DNA of 64,000 bases. It comes from Corynespora cassiicola. Its lineage: Eukaryota > Ascomycota > Dothideomycetes > Pleosporales > Corynesporascaceae. The stretch is taken from positions 3,286,001 through 3,350,000 of the forward strand of contig JAEUWY010000001.1 of NCBI GenBank assembly GCA_022059125.1, read 5' to 3'. Below, piece after piece: positions 1 to 11,800 of this stretch. Below the pieces are notes generated by a model. That model saw nothing but the letters and a program-made list of their open reading frames with translations, had not been told where the DNA came from and made no database searches. Position numbers and translations under genes: made by a program. The number at the start of each line of letters is the position of its first letter. The first letter of the stretch is position 1.

Positions 1-749
1 GTCGCTGCTGCCCCCGCACTCGACGCCGGCCTCGCCCGATTTGCTGCGTGAGCTCAACCTGCCCGTCGGCCCCATTGTGCTCGACTACCCGACCATTGCC
101 AAGAACAACTCGCTGTACAACACCCTGCCCATCTTCGATGTCTGGATTGCCGGCCAAGTCATGGCCGGCCTCGTGAACGCGTACGGTGCCAAGCGCATCG
201 GTGGCCAAGAGGACATTTCCAACGAAAAGGCTCGAATCATCTACGAGACTCTGGACAAGTATCCCGACGTGTACCAGGTGGTGCCGGACAAGTCGGCCCG
301 CAGCAGGATGAACATCTGCTTCAGGGTCCATGGCGGCGACGCAGAAAAGGAAAAGGCCTTCCTTGCCGCTGCTGAGAAGAAGGGCCTACTGGGCCTCAAG
401 GGGCACCGAAGCGTGGGCGGCATCCGTGCCAGCAATTGTAAGTCTCCCAATAGCGCTGCCTAATATAGCCCGTTCTGGGCGCTCCCGCATATAGAGCCCA
501 TGGGGGGCTTAGGTATATTTGCTCGTGTTACGCCTGCAGCGCGGCCCTTAACGCACAGAATGCTGCCAGTTGATTCGTGCGGTACTGCTCAGGTCCAAAA
601 GTCTACTCGTCTCTCCCTTTACGCATGAACCTTTACCACCTGCAAAGACGAGTCCAGCTAACTCGTTTGGTGCCACAGACAATGCCGTGTCCCTTGAAGG
701 AGCAAGACTTCTCGTAGCCCATCTCGAGGAATATGCGCAGGCAGCATGA
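1..749 (+). CDS. SER1: Phosphoserine aminotransferase, C-terminal part (5' end outside window)
   Basis: This is the C-terminal part of the PLP-dependent enzyme that converts 3-phosphohydroxypyruvate and glutamate to phosphoserine in serine synthesis. The frame is already open at base 2 and runs through the family's late segments: LYNTLPIFDVWIAG, the GG-EDIS stretch, SRMNICFRV and the closing GHRSVGGIRAS motif. Translation then meets a GTAAGT donor. Splicing 438-678 joins the split Tyr codon (T at 437 plus AC at 679-680) and adds 22 more residues up to TGA 747-749, giving the expected GGIRASNYNAVSLEGA ending. The 241-nt intron is about five times longer than most introns here. The substrate side and the PLP lysine lie upstream of the window. 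The assignment is secure; the intron ends rest on frame and family fit. Confidence 0.92.
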
Positions 750-2812
750 GCGGACGGTCTGCATCATGGCATGGCGGCGTGAACAGCGCCTGCGAGAACA
801 GGCGTTCTGCCCGGGGCATCGATTCTTCCAACATCAGACCATTGTGGCGTATCTGGCTCTCCAACAGCCTCATTCAACATGATACCCTACTTTAGCAAAA
901 GACGCAGATAATCTACTCGTTGCTGGATCTTCACTCTTATTATGCCTTGCACCCGCGCCAAACACCTTCATCCACGTCGACCCGCTAATTCTTCCGTGCA
1001 TGACTGGATGTTTACTGCTGAGCCACGATCCACTCTGGTGTGCCACTGACTGGGAGGACTGCGAGTTCTCGAAAATTCCTCACGCAGCATGCTTTATGCC
1101 TCGTGCATGGTTCTCTAACCCTACAGGATTGGCCGATCAGCCATCGAGGCGCTTGCAGGGCTCTCCACGCGGGGGACAAGATGCTTGAGCTCCGGACCAG
1201 CTTGCCCTGATCGTAGAGGGACATGGTGAGACGCGAGGGGTCACGGGAGGGAGGTCAAGCCAAGCTTTTGCCGTCCCCAGCGCCGCAGTTGTCAGCCACC
1301 CTTCAACGTCTAGTCGTGAGAGGACAATCCGTTGCCCGTCCCCAGCACGCCCTTAACCCTCCCGATATTGCAATTGCTGCTCATGACCGCAGTGGCGCCC
1401 ACTGAAACCAATGAATACCGCCAGACCCTCCAGGCGCAACGGCTGTCCGCCAAGTCGAGATCAGCACTGCCATGAGAACGTGCGCGGCTGTGGCTCATGA
1501 AGCCTGCTCGGCCCTAGAGAACCACTCGCACGCACCAGCCCACTGCGTAAGCTGCACCCTGGGGCGGATTGCGACGCCTGGTGGCGGAATCAGGCCGATT
1601 TCAACGAGTGATCCCCAGAAAGCGCGCAATATACCTCTCGTCGTGGTTAGGGAGGCACTCTGCAGCGAAGGGGCTTCTCCGTGATGGCTGTAGACGCTCA
1701 CGATGCCCCTGCAGGAAATCTTCACTCCAAGTCGCTAAGGTATCCACATTGGGTTCAACTGTCCTCGAGCTCCCGGGCAGAGCCAATCCGATCACACTGC
1801 ATGCTTTGCGACGGCCATTCACAGGCTATATTTACAGGTCTTATTTCATGCATTACACACGCAGGTTGTCGTCGGATAGCGACCCAAGTCTACCGCATGG
1901 CGATCTGGCGCTCCTAGTGTGTCGAACCAGGGTTAAGCGAGCATCTGCTACAGTCTTGTTCCACCTCGCGTCGGAGCGCGACCCTCGACTCCCCAACCTC
2001 AGCACAACCGGCCTTTGCTCCCCCTCGCAGCAGCTGTGGTTTCTCAAAGCGCCCGAGCAAAGGTACCAAGGACCCAAAATTAGGAACCACAGGCAGAAAC
2101 GAAACAACAACGTCCAGAACAAGCGCTGGACTGGGTGAACTTTGGGCGAGGGCCTTGGTGTAGGACTTTGAGAGCGGCTACGTGAAGGCCAGAAATGTGT
2201 GGAGAAGATGGCGAATTCCGTCGTTGTGCGGGTCAATGGCATCACCGGAGCCAGTTCTCGAGGCCCAGCGCACTGATTCCCTCGCGGCCAATCTCCACCA
2301 CGGTGCGTTGTGGCTGCCAGCGGGCCCCGGTACTCTGGTCTCTGAACGGGTTGCCCTACTCCCGCTGCCCAGCCTCTCCGGGGGGGTCTGCGGCCTGCAT
2401 GATGTTGAAACCCCACCTAGACTTAGCGTACGTCGTTGCGGCCTCTAGCAGGGCCTAATCGGGAGCCCGCCAATGCTGGCTCACCACCGAATGGAATGAC
2501 AGACGCCTCAGGACCGCTGTTCCGAAACCCTGCGCTACTGGTCACTTTCCAAGTTTCCTCATATACTGTTTGGCGTCTCATACCTGCCTCCTGGTCCCAC
2601 GCTTTCATGCCCCTACGCTCTTTTTCCTTTCCTTCTCTTCTGCTGGCAGGTTCAGGCATTTTCACTTGACTGGAGCTGAACAGGTAACACACTCTTGTTC
2701 AACGTCAGTCATTGCCTCCATGAATACTTAGCACTTTACTTTCTTTTAGCCGCTGCTGGTTCCCAGCGAGACTCCTAACCTTCTTGTATATTTCTTTGCG
2801 GGAACGGGCAAG
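750..2812. other. Intergenic, no gene recognised
   Basis: This stretch lies between the SER1 stop and the start of the membrane-protein gene. Several ORFs of 60-190 codons overlap on both strands, but none shows a recognisable motif, a consistent splice structure or protein-like composition, so I regard them as chance. The last 200 bases, rich in pyrimidines, probably hold the promoter and 5' leader of the downstream gene. Confidence 0.6.
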
Positions 2813-5068
2813 ATGGAATCATGGGGCCTTCACATTCCTCACCTGGACGCGCGGTCGCACTTCAACTTGACCCTCAACACTTCCGCCGTCCGCGAGGTCC
2901 CCTGGACAAACCAAAATGGCACGAGAGCCCTCATCGCCAACCTCCAGTTGGCGCAGGTCCAGACGCTGCGAACGATGCATCTGACGCTGGGGGCTTTCAG
3001 CCTGGGTTTGGCGCTTCTAATGGTCCATCGCATCCTTTCAGACGCCAGGAGGGCAGCTGCCGTGCAAGTTACACTACGGCAGAAGTGAGTAGATGGCGAG
3101 GTTCGAGTGAGCTCAAAAACTGACGAGCGCAGGCGGTTCAGCTCCCTCCGAAACGTCCACCCCGCCGAGACCTTCCCACTCGTACTGGCTTGCGGTGCGG
3201 TTCTACAACAAGTTGTTTTCGTATCAGTGCAGGGCACATCTCTTAGTAGTGTATTGTCCAATAGTTGCCGAGGGCTGGCCATGATCACATTTCCTGGTAC
3301 GTATCGGAGGAGCTGCAGTGGATTGGACTCGAGTCAGGCTAACGATTGCAGCCATCTTCTTGGTGGGATACGTGACCCTCGTTTTTGGCATTGAAATGGC
3401 TTTGCGGGCTTTCAAGTACGACCGGTTTTCTCCCCGTGGAAAATGGAACACGACCGTCTGCATCGCCGCCATCACCTTTCTCACTCTTCTGACCTGGATG
3501 CCGACGGTGGCGTGGCCCATGTACAATCGCTGCTTTGGCAGTTTGATTTGGTTCCCGGTCCGCTACGAGCTGATTGCAGTCATCATTCTCGGCATTCTGG
3601 TCGCTCTCTTTCTCCTCCTCGCAGCCCTGATTAGCGTGCAGCTGATGCGGACATCGGACGTGGACCCCAATGAGCGAATTGCGGCATCGCGCATGTGCTA
3701 CTACCTGCTGGTAGCTGCGCTGATTTACGTGAGTAGGACAGGAAAAGACATGCATGGACGACAATTGACAGACTACAGGTTCTCGTGATTCCCGTAGAGG
3801 TCCAAGCCCACCGTCGAGATTTCATGAACACATTGGCCAGCTCTAGAGTCGCTGAGGTCTCGCTTTTCTCCTCTGGAATGGTCTTTGCCTTCTTCCATCT
3901 TTTCCTCCGTGTCAACGCCACCCGCATGGTCATCAAGCCCATGGGAGAATCGGGCAACCAGCCAAAGCAAAAGCGACCTAGGATTCGCTTCTTCGGCCCT
4001 AGTGACCTCGAAATGAACATTAGCGGCCCCATGGCTTTGCAAGGCGGCCACCGTCCCGACAGCCGTCAAGGTCTGATTGACGTTGGCCCAGAGAAGAACC
4101 GCTACGACTTTGAGCCCGAATACTTTGCCCGACCCGAGAAGCCTCTTAGCCCCGGGTCGATCAGGTCCAATGGTCCCATTGATCCATCCAAATGGCCGCT
4201 CCCTCCTCACCCAGTGCAATCCGTTTATTTCAACCAGCCCGACGAAGGCACTACTGGTCTCCACAAGCGCAACAAGTCCAACTATTCGCTATTTCCCACA
4301 CGTGCCGAGGATGTCCCCCGCCTGCCTGCTACTGTCTATACGCCCCCAAGCCAGGGCGGAGAATCAAGGTTTTCCAGGCTTGCCATGCGACGTCAAACTC
4401 GCCGAAGCTCAATTGGAGCCAAGTCTGTCACAGACGTCAGTGAAGCTTTTAGCTTCTTGACCAAGCCTCCTCCGCTCTTCTCTCCCCGCCACAACCGTAA
4501 TGAGAGCACTGACAGCAGCGCTACTGTCCAGATTGGCCTCCGATTCTCTGTAGCGCCAGCGACTCTTGCTGCTGCCAAGTGCACTCGTGCTGAACGATCA
4601 GTCGAATCGTCTGGCCTTCGTGCTCCTCCCCTCCAACACACCAACACTGATGAGAGCGGAGTATCTCTCGGTCTCCCCATTCAATCGCCAACGTCCGCCA
4701 CTTCCGAAAAATTCCCTGACACCCCAGGAAACTCTTCTGCCTTCCCTGTGACCATGGAAGATAGCAGCGCATACCTGCAGTCACAGCGTGAGAAGATTCT
4801 CCCCCCTACTCCACGCAGGCAACTTCCAGGTCCGCCACCACCGGCTCAAGCACCCATGCCACTACAGGCTGGCATGAGCGGCCTACGAATGAACCCCGTC
4901 TCCCCCGCCTCGACCATCGACTCGCCGTCCACGCCAGGCACTCCCGCTACTCCCACTTCGCCGCCGCGCTCGCGCTCAAACTCACCGTCAGATCTCTCGC
5001 CATCGGCGCGGATACCGCTGGGCGCAGGAACCATGGCCCGCAGTCCGCCACCAAACGGCTGGATATGA
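2813..5068 (+). CDS. Seven-helix membrane protein with long Ser/Pro-rich tail (GPCR-like)
   Basis: There are four exons (2813-3084, 3133-3296, 3352-3728, 3779-5068), all in frame, giving 700 aa. The N-terminus has three NxS/T sequons (Asn18, Asn22, Asn35) and no obvious cleaved signal. Seven hydrophobic stretches follow: about residues 56-75, a second just after a HPAETFP turn, a third starting AIFLVGY, a fourth with TFLTLLTW, a fifth very hydrophobic run starting ELIAVII, a sixth MCYYLLVAALIY and a seventh MVFAFFHLFL. About 400 residues then form a cytosolic-looking tail rich in Pro, Ser and Thr, with many SP/TP sites and a basic NQPKQKRPR patch. This layout suits a fungal GPCR-like receptor, but I do not recognise a named class. 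The outward N-terminus and inward tail are inferred from the sequons and the basic residues. Confidence 0.82.
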
Positions 5069-5520
5069 GGAGCCCCAACCACAGGTGGCGATGTGACGTT
5101 TAGCGATACCCTTCCTTTTTTCCATCTTCCCTTTATCCGTCATGTCCCCTTCATGTCTTTCTTTCTACATTCAATTTTTGGGTGGGTTCTGGATCCGGCG
5201 CCTGGCAAACCTGGCAATCATGTTCCTGACGAGTGCGGGTCAAAATTGTAGATTGGGAGGCGCTCCGAGGACATCCTTGTACTATTACCTTTGTCGTCAT
5301 GTTCGCGTTTGGGGTGCGGTTTCAGGTTGAGATGAAACGAGGGGTTGGAGGGGCCCTGTCTTTTTTTTTTTGCCCTGCGCGCGAGGTTGCCGATCCAGCC
5401 GACTGTTTTGGGGCAGGCTGCTTTTTTTCTCCATGGGTGCTGTCCAGTTGGGGGTGATGGAGGGGGTGGGGGTTGTATGTTGGCGATGGCGAGGGCGCGG
5501 TCTCTTGGTGTCTATCTACC

Positions 5521-5534
5521 CACACACACACACA
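5521..5534. repeat. (CA)7 microsatellite
   Basis: Seven perfect CA units lie in the region downstream of the seven-helix gene. It is a potential length polymorphism only. Confidence 0.9.
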
Positions 5535-6380
5535 CGTCTATGTACCTACCTTCCTCCCTTTACTTATCCTGTCGAAACCTCTTGTCCTGTCTGTCGTACT
5601 TTCTTTGTAAAGCTTTCCTAGAGAGGGTCGGCATATACAGTACTTGCCCTTGGACCGTATCGATAACTAGCTAGCGTTGTGCGCTCCGCCCTGTGCTAAT
5701 TTCCCTCGGGGCGGGAAACAATTGTATTTTCTTCTGCGAAGCTTTTATTTTGCATTGTCGGTGGTTCTTTGCCGTTGCGAAGACTGGGGTGCGTTTGAGT
5801 GACGGGTTGGGGTAAGATGGGCGTGTCGATCCATGATATCCGCGCTGCTATGCTTTCTCGACGTGACTATGATAGAGCACGGTGGCCTTTGGAATAAGAC
5901 GAATTGCAAATCGATAATCCATTCCTCTATCTAGATGTCCGTATCTACGCGCTTCCGCGATGCAAGAATCCCGCGCGGACGCGGTTCGACCGCCCGTGCG
6001 GTGCATATCTATCTACCTTCCCACCACAGCATCACCCAACACATAACCCCCCAATACCGAACCCCGAATTCCAAATCCCCTCGCATCCGACATCGCACCT
6101 ATGTATGCACGCTCTTCTCCCCACTCCCCTTCCCTCTAAATTATCTCCCCACCCCAACACCGCATGCCCACCCACTCACCAGGTCCACCAACACCGAACA
6201 GAACAGAATACCACGACACGACGACGGGACACCGCGCTACGCTACGCTCCGCACATTAATTCTCCTCCCGCCCCGTTGGTGATCGGCCGGAGACTTCCCC
6301 GCGTGTATGTGCAATGCAGGCACGCACGCAGGAAGGTTCCGCGTCAATCCTCCGAAGGAATGCTCCGAAATTAGGGTGAT

Positions 6381-6590
6381 CGGCAGGGTGGTGGGGGTGG
6401 GGGGGATGGGGAGGTGGGTTGTAGGCGTGCTGGAGGTGGGTAGGTGGTGTGAAAGAAGAGAAGATGGGTTTGTGGTGGGAGATGGGGTCTTGGAGGTGAG
6501 GGTTGATGGGTGGTGGGTGGTGGGTTGATGTGAGGTGGGATGGAAGCGTCGTAGCGTGATGAGATGGATGGTAGGTAGGTGTTGACTCAA
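6381..6590 (+). repeat. G-rich tract, possible G-quadruplex
   Basis: About 200 bases of plus strand are almost free of C and packed with GGG, GGGG and GGTGGG runs separated by one to five bases, followed by further GGTGGG units. At least four G-runs of three or more fall within 40 bases, which meets the usual G-quadruplex pattern. The minus strand reads as a Pro/Thr/His-rich ORF purely because of this composition. Confidence 0.65.
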
Positions 6591-7514
6591 GACGCATTGT
6601 TGGGAAAAGACATGCACGTAGACTACGACGGTTGGATGATGCATACTTTGATTCGGCATCGACTCGCGCAGACTGAGTATACACGCTCGCGCCCCGGTCC
6701 ATGGCCTCGCATCACGTCCCATCGCACCGCGTCGCTCGGAGATGTTGCCTATTGTTCGAGCCACGTTTGCGGCCCAGAGCGCTGGACACGAGTCGGTGAA
6801 CCACCGCGGATGACGCACGCAGACGCTTGACTCGCGGTGGAGCACCCAGAGATGATCGCTGGGCCGCTGGTGGATGGGGCATGGCGGGCTCGCAGCGTGC
6901 GTCGTGAGATGGTGGTGACGACCGAGGACTGCGCCCACGCGTTGACACGTCCCAAAGCGACACTGACAGCGCTGCTCGCACGAGCAAAAACACCTGTCAA
7001 TATGCCCCGTCCAAACCTTACACTCACATCTCACACTCCAATACCGAGGTCGCGCTCGCATTCGCGTCTGCTCCTGATACCTCCCCCTCCCCCCTCCCCT
7101 TCACCGCGAAGGCACCGCATCCAGCCTGCGGCAATCTCCACGTGCATGTATCCCGCTTCCGCGCCGCTGCCGCAGGCAGCAAACAAATCCTCACACGTGG
7201 TGCTCGTACCGTACGCAAGGCCCACGGTCCTTCCCCCGGGCGAAACCTGCGACACGCAACCGTCGGGGGATTTGTCACGGCTGCGCTCACATCCGGTTCG
7301 AGCTGGATGAACAGGGCGAGCGAGCGAGGGATCTCTGCTCACCTAGCCAGCCAGCCAGCTTATCAGCTTGGCCAGCTCAGCCCTACGCCAACGGACGGCA
7401 GGCAGGTTTCTCGCATATCGGCGCGAGGGTGATGGACCCTGGTGCTAGGATGGCTGAAAGGTTATACATTGGGGGGGCATGAGGGGCCGTTTACGTGTGT
7501 CAACGGGTGTCGAA

Positions 7515-7538
7515 GGAGGAGGAGGAGGAGGAGGAGGA
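7515..7538 (+). repeat. (GGA)8 triplet repeat
   Basis: Eight perfect GGA units in non-coding DNA. A second purine block of GAGGGC units follows near 7695-7717. Together they extend the purine-strand asymmetry of this gene-poor stretch. Confidence 0.9.
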
Positions 7539-8800
7539 CTGGAGGCTCGTCGGTGGTGCCTAGGAACGGGCGAGTGTGTTGCGTTGCACTGCGTTGCCAC
7601 TTGGGCGGTAAGGCGAGTTGGGACGCCCATCCCTTCGCCCACGCTCCAGAACAGCCGCTGGGCAGAAATAGAAATGAGGCGGAGGCAATTGTTCGAGGGC
7701 GAGGGCGAGGGCGGGAGGTGGGAGCCAAGAGGGCTGTGTAGGTCCTCAATCTCCCCCAGATGCTCTTGGAAGGGGAACTTGGGCGTGATGTTAATCTTGG
7801 CCTGTACGTGCTTTGCGTGTCTTGAGGTGCTCTTGGCCTGAGGATGGCGGCGTCTGGGCTCAGCTCTTGACAGTGTTTGCGTGTTGGCCATGGGGCTGCG
7901 TGGGAGACATGGGCTCCTAGGTGACATTCGATGTCTAGAGTATCCCTGGTTCGTCTTCGAGGCGGCGGCTAAGCAATGTTTCTTTGCGTTACTCTGGGGA
8001 GGGGGCAATTTAGATGGAAAATCTGACCATGGGGGGCCGAGGTGTTGGTTGTTTGAGGGTTGGCTGGGAGAGGCTGGGTGAGCCGGCGAACGGAACGGCT
8101 AGCTTGGCCGGGTAGCATGCAGACGGACCTGTCATGTTTCGTTTTGCGGGAATTTGAGATGGTGAGAAGTGGATGGGGTTGGAATGGAAGCATCGTACGT
8201 CGGGCGCTTCGGGTGCCGCAGTGATGGCAAGGAAAGCCAAGAGAGGAAACCGATCCAGTCGCGCTCGAGGCGCAAGTAGCGCATAGAAAACCCATGCAGC
8301 GGAAAGCATGATTCTATCGCGCAAAATTCCCTTAAAGACTACATGCGGAAGGCGGCAAATATCGACGTACCCATATTTGTCCCAAGTTTTCCCGTCACAG
8401 CTGTCTTCTAACTCGTATATAGACTGGGTTACATTGTAATGACTTTGGTGCGGCACAGTGAGTTGGCTGGAACTGTAGCCGCCAGACCCACATTCTGTGT
8501 TGAGAAAGTCAGACTTTAATGCTATTCTGCATAGAGACAACATGTCGTTAGGGACTATGGATGTAGACGTGTTAGGGCATGTATGTCCCGTTGACCCGCG
8601 CGTGCCACACAGCGGGTCCAACACAATGCAGGATGCAAACTTAGGCTGTATTGATTATTCGAATCATCTTCTATCACAATCTGTACGAACCGTGTGGAGT
8701 AATGGGGTTGTCTGCATGTAATCCATCTTTCTTGACAGGCATTCTGGATTATGCGGCTTAAATTTTTGACTCTGTGCAACGTCAGGGGAACTCAAAGCTC

Positions 8801-11800
8801 GTGGAACAAAGTTGTATTGCAAATCCATAGGTATCAACATCTTACATCACTCAAAAATGCGTAATTCCACACCAATCAGATCATGAGCGAAAAAATATAG
8901 AATGTATAACCGAAAATAGGCAATCAATTATGGAGCCAGGTTGATTACCATCAGGAAGAAATCACGTCTCATAGCTTGGAGATGGAGAGAGATCTTGGGG
9001 TTGTCCCGGCCAGGAATGCTTACCGCGCGTATGTGGAATTGATGGTGAGATATCATTCAAAACTGGTCTGAGGGAGAGGGTTGCTCCGAAATGAACATAT
9101 TATATCAGCAATTGACGAAAAAGATATGTTACCTGGGGCTGGAAGGGTGTTGGGTAAATTGATTACTCTGAGCAGTAGCTTCTTGAGAAGAAGACTATCA
9201 AGATGTTCCATATCCTACGACTCATTTTATATAGACAATTATAGATTTTGGCACTGAACAATCAATCCAACCTGTAATCCATTCGAATAAAGTCTATACT
9301 ACTGTCTCATATCCCCCTCCCCAAGTCTATCCAGCAGCACAGTATAGCTGATAGCTCCTCCCATATATGTCCATCGTGATAATACATCTGCATAACTATA
9401 TGATTGGGAAGTTCAATTCAACGATTCTGTAGCAAGATCTGTAGTGAAAAATCAGGCCTCAACTAACACAGTTCTGCTTCCACTTCAGATTGCTTGCACG
9501 ACATAATTTTATCAAATCAAAAGAGTTGACTATGGATCCGACAAAGCATTGAGTAGTGGCTAAGGAATAATGCTAGATTTCTGAGCTGACCAAGGACTAT
9601 GAAAACCCAATACACGAAGTAGAAGATTAATAACGTGTTATAAAAATTGGCAGCAGTTCTTGAGGCAAAACCTATATGGCAATTGAAGATGCGCGTGTAT
9701 CTTCGTTGGTTCCAGTAAGCTGTCTCCGATGGTGATCATTCATCATATGTATTGAATTGGAGATTTGAATGGCTCTTGACTCTCTGTTGATACATTTTTT
9801 TCTATTGTGCTTTGGGCAAGTTCAAGAATTTAAATCTATTGCTCGAGTTGATCAGATCATTTATCATGGCTTTTTGACCAAATACAAGCTCTGAATTGTA
9901 ATAAGACAACTTGAGTAACTTGAAACTTGCGCCCAATAGTGATAGAATCTTATGTATATCGATATAATGTGAGAAATTTTTTGATCTCTCGCCAAATTCC
10001 GAAAATGCTCAGATGTATCTGAAGCCTGACGGGAAAGCCTTTTGCAGTAAAAGTGGAGAACTCATTCAATGTTATATAAATTTTAGGTATCAAGGTTTTG
10101 AAGTAAGACGATGGGCTATGATAAAGGGCCATGTTCCGGAATCCCTTCTCGTTGCCCACTTCGCTGTGCTGGGGAATCTCTTGACTCTGTTTCCGCCCCA
10201 TCAGAATCTTCTGATAAAGCCCGCTCAAAATCATTTCCGCGGAAGCACAGACAATTCCAGACGATGCAAAGTCGAGAAAATTTTGTGAAGCTGCATCAGC
10301 AAGGGATAGAGGCTGTGGCAAAGCATCATCATCAAGGCAAGATGACTATCGAGATTGGTTCAAGGATAGATTGGCAGCTTCACCGCAAGAACAGTCCAGG
10401 CATGCGCGAATATCTTGAAATGGGCAATATTTGCCACATGGACCTTCTCCTCAAGAATGGGGGTGGGAATCGAGTTGCGATGGGCTCCAAATTGACGCCA
10501 TTGGTGTGCAATCCCAGCCGAACAGGAAACAAGCGTTGTTCGGTCAGCCCTTGAAGATCTGGGTCTAGAGCCAGTGATCTAAAAGAACCTTGCATGCTGA
10601 AAACCATAAGTGGCATATTGAAAAAGACCTCATTGTTGCCCTTTACACGATGCGTTCTCATCTGAAACATTCTATTTGCTGAGTTTGCAGTAGAAAATCG
10701 ATTGGTGGGACATTTTTAGAGATTTTACGGAGAATTCAGAACAGTGCAGGCTTTCTTCGGTCTCGAAATCCCTGATTCGCTTTGCCGTCTCTGGGGGCTT
10801 GATGTTACGATCTGCCATATGTTGAAGAGGCGCTTATGTATGATTGGAGCGTCGTATTGGTATATTTGATAGTGTATATTTATATGTATCCGCGTTGATG
10901 AAGCGTTTCCATGGGCAGCACGTCGTTCAACCTACATGGAATGGATAAAAAGCGAGTTCTTTTTCAGAGGGACAGTAGCAATAGCTGACCAACCAAGGTA
11001 TCGACGGTAGCAGCTCCGCTAAAATCTTGCAAAGTCTGGATGTACCAAGTTCCGAGCCTGGTTATGCCTCGTGGTCTAACGCCATGACATAGGGGACAGG
11101 GGCGACTCGACTCGACAGGCGCCATGCTATTTGCCAGCCCTCCACTCAAAGTGGATTAAATCTTTCGCAAAAGTAATCACAGCCACATATATTCTTTTAG
11201 ATAAGACGGGCCCCATATTAACATCTATCAACGTTTTCAAACCGAGGATGAATTCTCGAAAGATCACTCTCACAACCACCCTTTGCCTCACAGAGCCCAC
11301 ATCTTTCAGAGCTATAGTGAAAATTTTTTTGCTGCAGCATGGATTGAAAACTGCCATCAAGTCTTGACGTCAGATCGGCTCCAAAGCACTGGGAGCTTGC
11401 TGGTATGGATGCAACCACTTCAAATCAGCCAGTCATCTACGGGCTTGGAAGTGTTTGGTGTTGTTCACTACGTGCTGGCACAGTCATGCGGCCGTATCCT
11501 GAGGTGAGCGGCGCAATGCATGGACTCCCATGCTTGTGTACTGCATGGGTCAACTGCAAAGATGGGACCAGACTGGCACTCGTAAACGAACCAGTCAACC
11601 CAGTACTTAGCCTCGCCATGCCTCCCCCCTGTATTCATAGGCCGTGCTAGGCTATCACATTCCTATTGCAGCCTTCTCAGCTCCAAGAAATTCCATCCAC
11701 AGAACACCGCAAGCCCAAGAACTTAGGCGTTCAGCCAGAGCTGAGTTCTTGTCATTACACACTTGGTTAAGAAGATTGTGGCGGTTCTTTGCCCGCGAGG

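Larger units (their letters stand above)
5069..8800. other. GC-rich gene-poor stretch with purine and CA tracts
   Basis: About 3.7 kb without a supportable gene. The first few hundred bases, with T runs, are probably the 3' UTR of the membrane-protein gene. Long apparent ORFs on the minus strand (for example 6237-7061 and 7445-8008) come from low-complexity G/purine tracts read as Pro/Thr/His/Ser repeats, with no domain. Simple repeats inside the stretch are listed separately. Confidence 0.6.

Noticed and set aside
1569..2416. Overlapping ORFs of 189 and 187 codons on opposite strands
   Set aside because: Basic, low-information products without motifs on both strands of the same GC-rich DNA; the usual sign of chance ORFs.
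6237..7061. 274-codon minus ORF rich in Pro, Thr and His
   Set aside because: Its second half is the mirror of the G-rich tract and the first half has many Cys/Arg in no pattern; overlapping ORFs exist in other frames. Treated as composition artefact.
7445..8008. 187-codon minus ORF
   Set aside because: It reads through the GGA and GAGGGC repeats as Pro/Ser runs; no domain, start context or splice sites.
10380..10670. 97-codon minus ORF and neighbouring 9950-10321
   Set aside because: Tried to join them as exons through a possible intron at 10.3 kb, but the resulting frame stops soon after; no family match.
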